From NCBI GenBank assembly GCA_009602735.1, contig WELA01006381.1, positions 308,678 through 372,677 of the forward strand: 64,000 bases of DNA. The letters are read 5' to 3'. The DNA is from Mesotaenium endlicherianum. Its lineage: Eukaryota; Streptophyta; Zygnematophyceae; Zygnematales; Mesotaeniaceae. A program made the position numbers and the translations under genes. Positions 11,237 through 21,651 of the stretch are shown here, in pieces (within the stretch, counting starts at the first letter, position 1; every line of letters starts with the position of its first letter). The notes beneath the pieces are model-generated. The model searched no databases, was not told the origin of the DNA, and worked only from the letters and a program-made list of their open reading frames with translations.

Positions 11237-12102
11237 TGTAATGAATCAGTATATTGGAGAGATATAATATTCAATCAGATATAATAGTTAAATAAGTTCA
11301 GCGTGTAGAACTTTAATTAATATCAAGTCTGCTTCATATTTCATACTTAGTTAAATGACTCAGCCGGGGGCAGCAAGCTGAAGTCCATTAGGTCAGCCTC
11401 TTGACTTGTGTCAGCTTGCTGACACATTCTTTGACAGTCAGTTGGCTGCCGTACTCAGCAGCAGCGAACTGCCTAATTATGCATCTAAGTGTGGTGTGCT
11501 AGATGAGTGGTGTAACGATCCGCCGCGTGGCTGGATGCGGCGCGTGCGACATGTCGCGTGGGGCAATAGAATTGTCGGTTTGAATTGTATAAGTACAATT
11601 GGCGCGCGATCAAAGTACCTCGAGTTACCTTTTCGTTCGTATCGCTACAAGTGGCCTTAAGGTGGATGGCGATTCGAGATGATGGAAGATGGCTGTGAAT
11701 TTGGTTAGCCGAGGTCCTACCAACGTGGTTAACTCCCGGGTAGGCGGTGCCATCGCACTTGCCGTTGAACAGCAAACTCATTCCATGCACATATGCTAGA
11801 CATTGCTCTCGAGTTTGGCATTTGGAAACGAGGCCAACTCTCTTGTACTGGTTACTGAAAGATATCTGAAACCAAGGCGAGAAGCCATTGATAGGCACTG
11901 TCTTCTAGCCTTGCTTCTGTATGCGTTTACTGATTGCATTCTTGATGCTAATTTACTTGCATTTGACTTGTGAGTATCGTTCACTGCTAGTGTGTTTGTC
12001 TTCTGTTGTTAATCGATTATCAGAAAATACAATAAAGATTAGTCGCTGATATAAATATCCTTATTAATTGTTAATCGCCTATTGGTAAGTCGATTCATTT
12101 CA
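11237..12102 (+). repeat. 3' LTR of chromovirus 2
   Basis: Starts TGTAATGAATCAG and ends ATTCATTTCA; it matches the LTR at 5307-6025 along its length. It is longer (866 bp against 719 bp) because of a separate insertion at 11511-11649. After removing that and its target duplication the lengths agree closely. Confidence 0.82.
11511..11649 (+). mobile_element. Small solo-LTR-like insertion inside the LTR
   Basis: 139 bp absent from the sister LTR. It begins TGTAACGAT and ends ATCGCTACA, imperfect inverted ends within TG...CA borders, and is flanked on both sides by AGTGG (11506-11510 and 11650-11654), a 5-bp target duplication. TG...CA ends with a 5-bp duplication are the signature of an LTR, so this is best read as a solo LTR of a small LTR element nested in the chromovirus LTR. 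A DNA transposon with short inverted ends is the alternative. Confidence 0.65.
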
Positions 12103-12104
12103 CT

Positions 12105-12298
12105 TAGGCATTCATGAGAGAACCTTAAAAATGATGAGAGGGTGGAAATCAGCACAAGCAAAAATGTATGTCATAGGATTAGACATTAAAGTACAACAAG
12201 CTTCTGTTGCCATTGCAATACCTAGAGTAGGAGAGAAAACACCCCATGTTCGAGAACAACTCACAGCAACTTTTCAGAAGAAGAGGAAGGCAAAATAA
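12105..12298 (+). other. Orphan coding tail next to the LTR
   Basis: An open stretch of 64 codons with no start, ending at a TAA, that runs straight out of the LTR border. It reads like protein (RTLKMMRGWKSAQAKMYVIG, then a basic end QKKRKAK). It may be the 3' end of a gene or of another element that the chromovirus entered. I do not recognise the family, and a chance open stretch is possible. Confidence 0.3.
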
Positions 12299-12299
12299 A

Positions 12300-13080
12300 C
12301 AACTGAATACTAACAAAAGAACAGTCAGCTGTGCAGGTACTTGAGCAGAAATGAGTATACAAATTAACGTATGATTAGCTGCTGTTGTATTGATGTTCCT
12401 TTCTCCTTATTTTCCCTGCTTGCCTCCCTACCTGCCTGTCTACCTGCCTACCTGTCTAGACTTACCTCCTACTTCTACTTCAAACATACACTACTTTTCC
12501 TCTCTTTCTACATGTATGCTTTTCTTTTGCATTTTTTTTCACTATCTTTTTGTTTTATACAATAAAAGTCTCAAATCTTTACTTTATTATTTGCATATGC
12601 ATGTATATCATAAATTGAAAATTTGACATGTGTCAAATCGTGATTTATGATACTACATGCACAAGTCATTAATTTAAATTCAAGATAGAAGTTATCAATG
12701 ACATGTCATTCAAGTCTCGCGTCAATAAGTCAGAATGTAGAATCTCGAGAATTATTTTCAAGTACATTAGAGCAACCAGAGCAAGTTATCTTTCATTGCA
12801 TAAAAGCAAGTGTTAGACTAGCTACTCCCCACCCAACCCCCCTGAGGATAGCTAGAGTAGAAATACATTTAAGTTACGTGCAGACATATGAAGTAGGAGG
12901 AGAAATAAAATAGATAGAGCAATTAAGTAGATAGCGTAATAAATAGACAGGATGGAGTAGCATTTTTATCACTATCTCTTTCTTCTATTTAATAAAAGCC
13001 TTCATTTTTTTTTTCTCTATTATTTGTATATGCATATATGTCATAGACTAAAACCTGAAGAGAGACTCATGGAATGAATG
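12300..13080. repeat. AT-rich spacer with CCTA/CCTG repeats and a diverged duplicate
   Basis: No gene seen. About 12415-12470 is an imperfect CCTACCTGCC-type tetranucleotide repeat. A segment of roughly 80 bp around 12540-12615 (AATAAAAG, then TATTATTTGCATATGCATG) recurs, diverged, around 12970-13045. Both copies hold an AATAAA-like signal. Confidence 0.45.
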
Positions 13081-13126
13081 GGGGGTCGAACCATGGGGGG
13101 GAATCTCCCTTCGAGAATCCGGGTGA

Positions 13127-13317
13127 AATAGCGCCCAAAATTCAAGGTTTTAAATTAGCGCCCTGAAATCAAAATGTCAAATTTTGTACAGTGAATTAGC
13201 GACCTTTAATGAAGCAAATATTTATTTATAGCGCCCTGAAATCAAACTTAGGAAATTGAGTGACAAGATTCAAAAATTGAAGGCTCCGAATTCAAAGTCT
13301 CGGAAAATTAGCGCCAG
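13127..13317. repeat. Short irregular repeat built on ATTAGCGCCC
   Basis: The block (A)TTAGCGCCCTGAAATCAAA or a close variant recurs with core GCGCC/GCGAC at 13131, 13158, 13199, 13231 and 13311, separated by AT-rich sequence. Spacing is irregular (27-80 bp). Origin unknown; it may be a degraded minisatellite. It lies about 600 bp upstream of the FtsH gene. Confidence 0.4.
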
Positions 13318-13909
13318 TTTCCACCCCATGGGTCGAACAGTCGCCAGTTGCACTGGGCCTGCCGTTCAGATTCTTTGCTTCTCCAACGGCGTCGGGATGG
13401 AAATGTAAAATTGGAGTCGGGAACAGCGTTGAGCGTGCTGTTGAATGTCGTGGCGGGTCGTGGCTGATGAACTGCGCACTGAGAAGTGTCGCGTCTCCAG
13501 CGCCCCTGCATACATGGACTTTACTACGTGATATTACGCACAGTTTGAGAACATGGTACTTCGTAATAAACAAATAATAAAAGGCGTATGGTTCATACCG
13601 TTGCGCATAGTCAACGTCACTCTCTTTATGATATTGTTAGCTGAGACACTCTGATTCTTCACTCGTTGACGACACACTTTTACATCGGACCGTGGCAACG
13701 AGCGGTACTCCAACTTATATTAGCAACTTATTCATCACCAGTTATTTGCTTGAGGAACTTTCTTCTTGTGTGCGGATTATCATGTATGCTTCTTAGAATC
13801 CCATGAGCGCATCAGAGTCATGTCCACAAATTCCGGCAAGTTGGGTGGCCACCAAAGTCCTGCATGCTTCTTTTAACTGAAGACTCCTGGAGTGTCCGTA
13901 GCACGCTTG

Positions 13910-16813
13910 ATGGCTGTCTGGCAGATACTAGCGTACCAGGTAAGACCTACTTGAGTTTTCTGCGCCTTTGCGTGGGCCACAGATGTCTCAGCTTTGCCTT
14001 CGTGATTGAATGCTGAGCTTTTTCCTTGGGTTCTGCAGGGGGTGAATGCTGCTCGGTTTTCCGCTCGACAGCTGCTGCGTGGAGGGCACGTCAAGGCCGG
14101 AGGACTTCTCAGCCATGGCTCCAGACTTTTTGATATCGTGCTTGAAAGGATCCCGAGAGGTCCGTTGGCGCCACCCTTTCTTCACTTGCATATTGTGGCG
14201 TGGACAGGTGTATGCCCTATAGCACGTTGCTATACACTCCTGTATGACCAACCTGTTGTCGTAACTGATCAGTGCATGCTTGCCTCGCAGGTGGTGGGGG
14301 TGTGTGGAAGACTGGTCTTGCAGTCAGGAGCAGCAGCAGCAGCAGCCAGATGAGGCGTGTGGAGCAGCTGGAGAGGGAGCAGTCTGCTGCTCTGCGGGAG
14401 CTGAATCGTACGGATCCCGAAGAGTACATCCGCTTCTTCGAGAGCAACCCCGAGCTTCACCAGAAGCCGGCAGCCCTGGAAGAGTACCTGCGCGCCCTGG
14501 TGAAGGTGGACCGCCTGGACGGCAGTCAGCTCCTCAAGGCCCTCCAGAGCGGTACTTCTACCAGCCCTGACCCCCACAGGAGCCTGCGTAGAGGGAGAGG
14601 GAGAGATAAAGAGCTGCTCCTGGAGCGAGCAGCTGGCCTTTGCTCCTGGGCCCTCTCTGGGCTGTAATGGTCAGACTGAGGATTTGTATGGGATGGGGGT
14701 TTGGGATTTTGGGTGCCAGGCGTGGCCGCAGCAAGTGGACTTCCGGGGGACATGGCAGGCGGGAGCGGGGGCGGGGGCGGGGGCGCAGCAGTGGCAGGCA
14801 GCAGGGGCCCGAGCGCCCTGAGGAGTTCAGCGGGGGTGGTGACCAAGGACGGCGTGCTGGGCACACCCAGTGCGCCCATTCACATGGTGGCGGCGGAGGG
14901 CGGGTTCAAGGTGCAGGCGTGGCGCACGCTGCGCACTCTGGCGCTGGCGTTCCTGCTGCTGTCCGGCATTGGGGCCCTCATGGAGGACAAGGGCATCAGC
15001 AAAGGTCAGTCTGCATCGCGTCACCGGCACACCGGGCATGGGTGTGGGGCGTGGGTATGGGTGGTGGTGGGGTCAAGCTGGTGTACCAAGGTGTGCGTTT
15101 TGCAGCAGTGATGCATAAGGGGGCCGCGGGAGGGTTGGGCGTGCAGGGCTGGGGCTGAACGAGGAGGTGCAGCCCAGCATGGAGAGCAGCACCAAGTTCA
15201 GCGACGTCAAGGGCGTGGACGAGGCCAAAGCGGAGCTGGAGGAGATCGTGCACTACTTGCGTGACCCCAAGGTGCGTGCCTCCACCTAGCAGCCGCCCCC
15301 GCCTGCCTGCCTGCTTGGGGCAGAGGTCCTCTGGGTGCTCACCGGTGCCACGTGCGCGCATGACGTGGCTGCAGAGGTTCACGAGGCTGGGGGGCAAGCT
15401 GCCCAAGGGGGTGCTGCTGGTGGGCCCCCCCGGGACGGGCAAGACGATGCTGGCGCGCGCCATCGCGGGCGAGGCCGGCGTGCCCTTCTTCTACTGCAGC
15501 GGCAGCGAATTTGAGGAGATGTTTGTGGGCGTGGGCGCGCGGCGCGTGCGCGACCTCTTCGCGGCCGCCAAGAAGCGCTCTCCGTGCATCATCTTCATGG
15601 ACGAGATCGACGCCATCGGCGGCAGCCGCAACCCCAAGGACCAGCAGTACATGAAGATGACGCTCAACCAGCTGCTGGTGGAGCTGGACGGCTTCAAGCA
15701 GAATGAGGGCATCATTGTGATTGCCGCCACCAACTTCCCCGAGTCGCTGGACAAGGCGCTGGTGCGCCCCGGCCGCTTCGACCGCCACGTGGTGGTCCCC
15801 AACCCCGATGTGGAGGGCCGGCGCCAGATCCTGGACGTGCACATGTCCAAGGTGGGTGCTCCCCGTTCCCCTCTCAGTGGATCTGTCTTGCCTGACCGAG
15901 TGAAACGACGAGGTCCACCCACCACGGGACTGCATGATGGCGTGGGCTGCACGTGCTGCAGGTGCCCAGGAGCGAGGACGTGGACCTGATGATCATAGCG
16001 CGCGGCACGCCGGGCTTCTCGGGCGCGGATCTCGCCAACCTGGTGAACGTGGCGGCGCTTAAGGCGGCCATGGAGGGGCGCAAGGCCGTGGGCGCGGACG
16101 AGCTGGAGTACGCCAAGGACCGCATTATGATGGGCGCGGAGCGCAAGTCCGCCGTCATCTCGGAGCAGTCGCGGCGCCTGACGGCGTACCATGAGGGCGG
16201 CCACGCGCTGGTGGCCATCCACACGGCCGGCGCCATCCCCGTGCACAAGGCCACGATCGTGCCGCGCGGCATGGCGCTGGGCATGGTATCGCAGCTGCCC
16301 GAGACAGACGAGACCAGCGTGTCGCGCAAGCAGATGCTGGCACGCCTCGACGTCTGCATGGGCGGCCGCGTCGCGGAAGAGCTCATCTTTGGCGAGGGCG
16401 AGGTCACGTCGGGCGCATCGTCTGACATCGTGTCGGCCACGCGGCTGGCGCGCGAGATGGTCACCAAGTACGGCATGAGCAAGGCCGTGGGCATCGTGGC
16501 GCACGATTATGAGGACGACGGCAAGAGTGTCAGCACGGAGACGCGCCTCTTGATCGAGCAGGAGGTGCGCGACCTGCTGCAGCGCGCCTACGACAACGCC
16601 AAGAGCATTCTCATGGGCCACGAGCGGGAGCTGCACACGCTGGCCAAGGCTCTGCTGGAGCACGAGACGCTCACGGGCTCCCAGATCCTCGGCCTGCTGG
16701 CGCAGGCCCAGGCGGGAGGGGGAGCGGTGCAGGGCAGCATGATCACCGTGGGGGCTGCCAGTGCTGCAGCATCCGCAGCGGCGGCGGCAGCTGCTTCTGT
16801 TGCCCACTCCTAA
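13910..16813 (+). CDS. FTSH4-like: i-AAA type FtsH metalloprotease (FTSH4/FTSH11/YME1-like)
   Basis: Membrane-bound ATP-dependent zinc protease that removes damaged or unassembled membrane proteins. Exons: 13910-13939, 14039-14159, 14291-14551 (or from 14324), 14720-15004, 15147-15271, 15375-15851, 15962-16813. All phases agree and give about 716 residues. The first 50 residues are R-, S-, L- and H-rich with almost no acid, like a mitochondrial presequence. Next comes the helical region typical of the i-AAA group ([32 protein letters not shown]), then one membrane segment near 209-225. The AAA domain shows Walker A GPPGTGKT (291-298) and Walker [12 protein letters not shown] (about 346-356). 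The protease zinc site is HEGGH (510-514) where HEAGH is usual. The tail is poly-alanine. The start is the only ATG after an in-frame stop. Plastid or dual targeting cannot be excluded. Confidence 0.93.
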
Positions 16814-19027
16814 GGTCCGAGTGGTGGCCACATCATCGGGATATGCGCCATCATGTATTATCTTCGCTTGAGCACAAGCTCTTGCGGACCTGTGCCTTCT
16901 GCCGACACGCTGCATTCCTCTGTGACTATGCACAAGGTGTAGTTTCTGATAAGTTTGCTTGCGGGCATTCCTGAGGTGAGGTAAGTGCGGGCCGCACGAT
17001 GATCGTGGCCTCTTGCTGTACATATAATCGTATACTCCATACCTTCAGTTGATGTCAAGTCAGAGTACAGAAAAGTATATTTTGTTTGGTAGCAATGCTG
17101 CCACGAAACGATGAGGTATGGCAAGTATATTGTGAGGTAGCCTATTGGAGAGTGAATTTGTCTCCCTTGCCTTGTGGGCAGACAAGTGATAAGTTGTAGC
17201 ACCTTCTTGAAATTGAATATTAGTGGTCTACTTAAATTTTGCTATGTCCTTATATAGACTCCTTGCCAGTAATGTCGCATAAGCTTTTTTTGTCAACTTT
17301 ACACAGCTGAAAAGGGCCCTTTGCTATGCCCAAAAAATTACGACGCGTAAGTTTGTCTTGTGTACAACCATGGTTGGTGAGATGGCAGAGGTTCTCTCAC
17401 ACAGGGGGGTAGTCGGGGTGAGTACTTAGGGATGTCAATCTCCTTGATAGCAATTTATGCTGCTCCAAAGGAACTTGATTGGTCTATGTGTCAGCTCTCC
17501 ATGGCTACCATAGCATTTGGCATTTGTGCTTGTGTTCCTTACCTCAGGTCAGTAGGTAATGGTATTCCACTGCGTTACAACTTTAACAAGTAAAATCTTA
17601 TTTGTACATGTAGGGGATTGCAGCTTCGCAGGAGGTTTCGATAAAAGCGCTTGTCTGGAGTACAAATTGCAGAGACAAATGTGTTTTCAACAAGCAATAT
17701 TATTCTTCTTAACATACGTAACATTCGCTGCCTCAAGATTTTGCACAATGGGTTTTCTATGACTTGTTGTAAGTGGCATAAATATTTTTTTTAAAAAAAA
17801 TCCATGCAATATTGCTCAATACAATCGCAACTCCCATAAAGTCATCATACAAATAGCATTTACGACTATGCTTTTCTTTACAAGCCTACAACTACAAGCC
17901 GAAGCTTGGCAAGCCTATCAACCTGCTATATTTGTATTCATTAGACCAACCCTGAGGAATTGTTCATGCATTTCCTTATAATATGTTTATGGTGAATCAT
18001 CTTGGGAGGACATAGTCTGGTACGCACCAATGGGATATATTCAACGAGCTTCATGACTCATGACTCTTTTCCACTGATCAATAAAATATGGTGAAAAGTT
18101 TTCCACACATTTTAGAACATCGATCATTTTCCATTCTACGACTCATGAAGTAGACATCCTCAATGTCAAGCCCTGATTAACAATGGTCATCGATGCCCGT
18201 ATCATGGTCCTCAAGTGTTCTTGATGGTTCATAAGTCCTTTTTATTATTGCAACTTGGGTATATTTTGAAACCAACCAACATGCTTGGAGAGCTTCACGT
18301 AAGCTTGAATTTCAAGCAAGTGAACCAACTCCCAACGGCATGTCCACGTAAAATGCATCAACTATTGAATGCAAAAGTTGGCCCACTTCAAGCTCATCTT
18401 TCATGATACCAAATACTTTTTAAATATGGTAATGAAATATTTAAAGATGAACAGCGTCAAACGCTTCAAGCAACCAATTAGTAAGAAATATTATCTGCAG
18501 AGTTCAAATTGCTGGGGCTTCACATTGAGATCTTCAAAGTGGGTTTGTTCAAATTTATGTGGTTGGGAGAAAACTCTAACGTCAAAATGGTGAATTGAAT
18601 TTTGCCGCGCACAATTTAAAGTGTTGCTCCTGTTCCCTGAAGGCTTGCCGGGTGGTATTTAGAAATCGCTTTACAATTAGTGAAATGAATTGAAATCTAA
18701 GGAGAAGGTTGTGAACTAGAGTCAACTACACTGACCTTGAAAATATCCGGTTTGCTGCAGTCCAACCTGAGTCCAACGGTGTACCAAGACGCCAAAATGT
18801 TGACTGGGTACCATCACCATGCCATAAACATGATGTGTATAGTCGTGCGTGAAGTAGTGGGTAAGTGGTAAAGAATAAATTTGCGTTTCCGAGCACTCGA
18901 TCATCGTCCGTGCGCTCCTTGCTAGACAGATTCCTCTTACTTTTGTGTCCTGCCTCTGTGATGTTACTGCCACAGACCTTCAAATACGTACAGAGGTCTT
19001 TCAGCGGGTGAAGTTTGGCGTCTAATC
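16814..19027. other. Long AT-rich spacer
   Basis: About 2.2 kb between two genes on the same strand. It holds the 3' region of the FtsH gene and, at its end, the promoter of the next gene. Only short random-looking open stretches occur; I see no gene, RNA or clear repeat. Confidence 0.5.
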
Positions 19028-20952
19028 ATGGACGCTTGGTTCCAAAAGGCCAAAGCTTTCGCTGAGGAAACCGCTAAGCGTTCTCAAGAGCTTGCTGCCC
19101 ATACAGCAAAGATTTCTCAAGAATTCGCACAGGATACCGCCAAAAAGTCTAAGGAGCTAGCACAAGAGACAGCCAAAAAAGCTGAAGTCGGCTTTAAGGC
19201 CCTAGTTAAGGAACTGCAAAGTAGCGGGACAAATGTCACCCTCCCATCTCCTAAATTAGCTGCATCTGAGAAAGAGTTGGATAGTTATGGCATTACGGAG
19301 GAACTCAAGGAATTTGTTCGGGGAATAACCTTGCGAACATTTAAGGACTTTCCCCTCGAAGACGTGAAGTGTATCCTCTTATATCTAGCACCACACCTTC
19401 ATCTATTCGTTGTGCGCGCTAGTTCCTGTTTGATGCTTTATTTTCATTCTTGAATGGCCTACTTAACTTTCTGGAGTAGCTATTTCGAAGGAGGGACAAG
19501 TAGTGGAGGATGGAGAAGAGGAGGCTGTTGAAGCGGCAGCGGATGCTGTTGGCACTGCAAAAGATGCGCCTGTTGTGGGGGGACAGGAGCTGACTGAGTG
19601 GCAGGAGCATCACGCTCTGCTTGTACTTAGAGCTGTCCCTGTATGTCCATCATCCCTCTTGAATGCTAGTGCCGCTTACTGGCCAATATGGCACATATTG
19701 TTGACTGTGTCAGATGTGGGTATTAAGAGTTCTTTATGAAAATAAAAATGTCGCCAAAACAGATGTAAGCATAGGTGTTGGGGGGGCATGAGTTGCTACC
19801 AGTTGCTGCCGAATGGGGTGCAGAAGTGTGATATTGGGTAAGGGCTGTGTGCGTGTGTTTGGGGGGTGATGGGTACAGGAAATTGCAAATTTCAGATATT
19901 TATTGTGCCCAAGGAGGATGACAGAAAGGCGCTTCTGGCGGATCTATTTCCTCCTCGTCCATTCCCACATTGCTCCGTGAGTGCACACCCTTGCGGCCAG
20001 CCATCAGTGACTCCGATCATAAGGATGCAGGTGTCCTGACATAGAAGCTCTGGGAGGTTGGGCTGTGTTTCTCAGATATGAAGCCAGAGCTAAAGAAAGA
20101 GCTGCAGCAGCTCAGGCTCAGGTACCTCCTATTGAAGAGCCTGCTGCTGCTACTGCACCTGCTGTGCCTTCCAGCGCACAGGTGCCCATTGTCCTTCAAG
20201 TTGAGAAGGAGAGCTTGCCCCATGACGTGCCTAGTACACCCGGAGCAACAGACACAGCAGCAAGCAACAAGGTCAAAGGTGATGAACAGGACCTGGATGC
20301 GTTCCTCATGGACGCACTTGGTGACGCTGCTGAAGGTGCAAAAAGCTCTCTGCCCCCCATCTTCTTCACTCTACGTCTTTTCACTCTGCAATCAAAATAC
20401 ACGAATAAGCAGCTGTGAACACTTTGCCAAACAAGGGACTGTTTTGGTGCTCAGGGGAGGAGGACGACGATGGTGATGATGAGGACTTCGACAACGATGC
20501 CTTTGACAAATTTGTCAATAACGAGGTGAGGGCCATCTTCAACTGCGTGCTTACTAGAGACCAAGATTGCGGCATCGTCTATATGCCTACTGTGGGTCTT
20601 TGTGTAGAAGCCCTGGCCCTATTCCTGGATGATTCACAAATGTGTCTGGAGTTTATTCAGGCATAGTGCGTCTGTACAGCAGCAGTCTTGAGCCCTGGTA
20701 CTGTGATGAAGGTGCTCATTCATCCCACATATGTTTCTCTCTTTGAGAAGTTAGCAAACCACAAGCTTCATTTTTTAGCGTTGAAGCAGCCCCAACAGAT
20801 TCAGTGCATAGTGTTCTGAACAACATTCCAGTTATACTGACAGTGGGGGTGTGCCCCCCGTCTTGTATGTTTGAGGACAGGCACTTGACAGTGATGGCGA
20901 AGAGAAGAAAACAGCCGGCAAAGATGCAACAAGTGTTGCAATCAAGTCTTGA
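19028..20952 (+). CDS. BSD-domain protein
   Basis: Exons 19028-19370, 19480-19640, 19879-19976, 20076-20335, 20455-20525 and 20881-20952; phases agree and give 334 residues. The N-terminus is a helix of repeats of the type AKxxxELAQETAKKS (about residues 7-60), probably a coiled coil or amphipathic helix. The BSD domain (about 90-200) shows its hallmarks: LRTFKDFP, LTEWQEHHALLVL with the invariant W, and the FW pair in RRFWRIYFLL. An Ala/Pro linker and a very acidic end (DDDGDDEDFDND) follow. Plant proteins of this build are poorly characterised; BSD domains also occur in TFIIH p62 and synapse-associated proteins. The donor at 19370 (T|GTATCC) and the last exon are the least certain parts. 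Confidence 0.85.
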
Positions 20953-21651
20953 CGCCACTCCTGTATCTAGCCCCACAAGGTTTTGTGCCACTGTTATCAA
21001 CTGTCACCTCAAAACCGGCAGGCTTCACCTTAGGTACCAGCGGTGAAGTGCCCTTAAGTACTGTGGTAAAGCTTATAAGTTAGTTCATCTGTTCGTGAAG
21101 TACCTCTTTGTATGCTATCTGTAACTCGTCTGTACATCCACTCAAAAGTGATCTCAACGTACTCAGCGACAGGCAGCCTAGAACGTACGTGTATTATTGG
21201 CACTGCAAAAAGTACATACTGGGTAGGAGAGTGTGACCCTTATTGTATTAATACTGTAGAACTCTCACACGTGCTGTCTAGTGTGCTGAGTCTCGCTCCC
21301 AGCCAAAGTCTCCCACTGCAGCACTGGCTGGAGATCAAGCTTGCCAAATAAATGTGTACATGGAATGAAAGGGGCTCTGATTGGAATTGTACTACCCCGA
21401 AATCTGTATTCACAACATAGATTGACCATGAAAGTCAGCATGTTTGTATTCGTCATGTGTGCCCTTAATCGTTGTACTCCTACATTTTTAAATCTGTGTC
21501 ATTGCAGCCTACACAGACTTAGAAGAGCGAGGGAAAAATGTCCGTACTCTCTGAAGTACCCCTCACATTATGACCCTGTGTTACAATAGGTATTATTGCA
21601 AGGCCTATATTCACCTTGCTCCTAACACTTGGTACGATTGTACAGGTGCTA
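20953..21651. other. Convergent 3' spacer
   Basis: About 700 bp between the 3' ends of the BSD gene (+) and the eIF2B beta gene (-). AT-rich; no gene seen. Confidence 0.5.

Larger units (their letters stand above)
6026..12102 (+). mobile_element. Ty3/gypsy chromovirus copy 2, broken
   Basis: Second member of the same family, in the same orientation as copy 1 and clearly similar to it at the DNA level from RNase H to the chromodomain. Parts in order: a gag remnant with a degenerate zinc knuckle, a shortened pol remnant, a remnant of the accessory ORF, and a 3' LTR. It is a fossil with many breaks (about ten or more) and missing parts. The layout LTR - internal - LTR - internal - LTR, with the first LTR outside the window, fits a tandem formed by recombination rather than two separate insertions. 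Confidence 0.9.

Noticed and set aside
12371-12626. Two overlapping + strand open frames
   Set aside because: Made by the CCTA/CCTG repeat and T-rich sequence; no protein-like pattern.
15491-17023. 510-residue open frame on the - strand opposite the FtsH gene
   Set aside because: Mirror of GC-rich coding exons; rich in His/Arg/Ala with no family signal, while the + strand holds clear Walker and zinc motifs.
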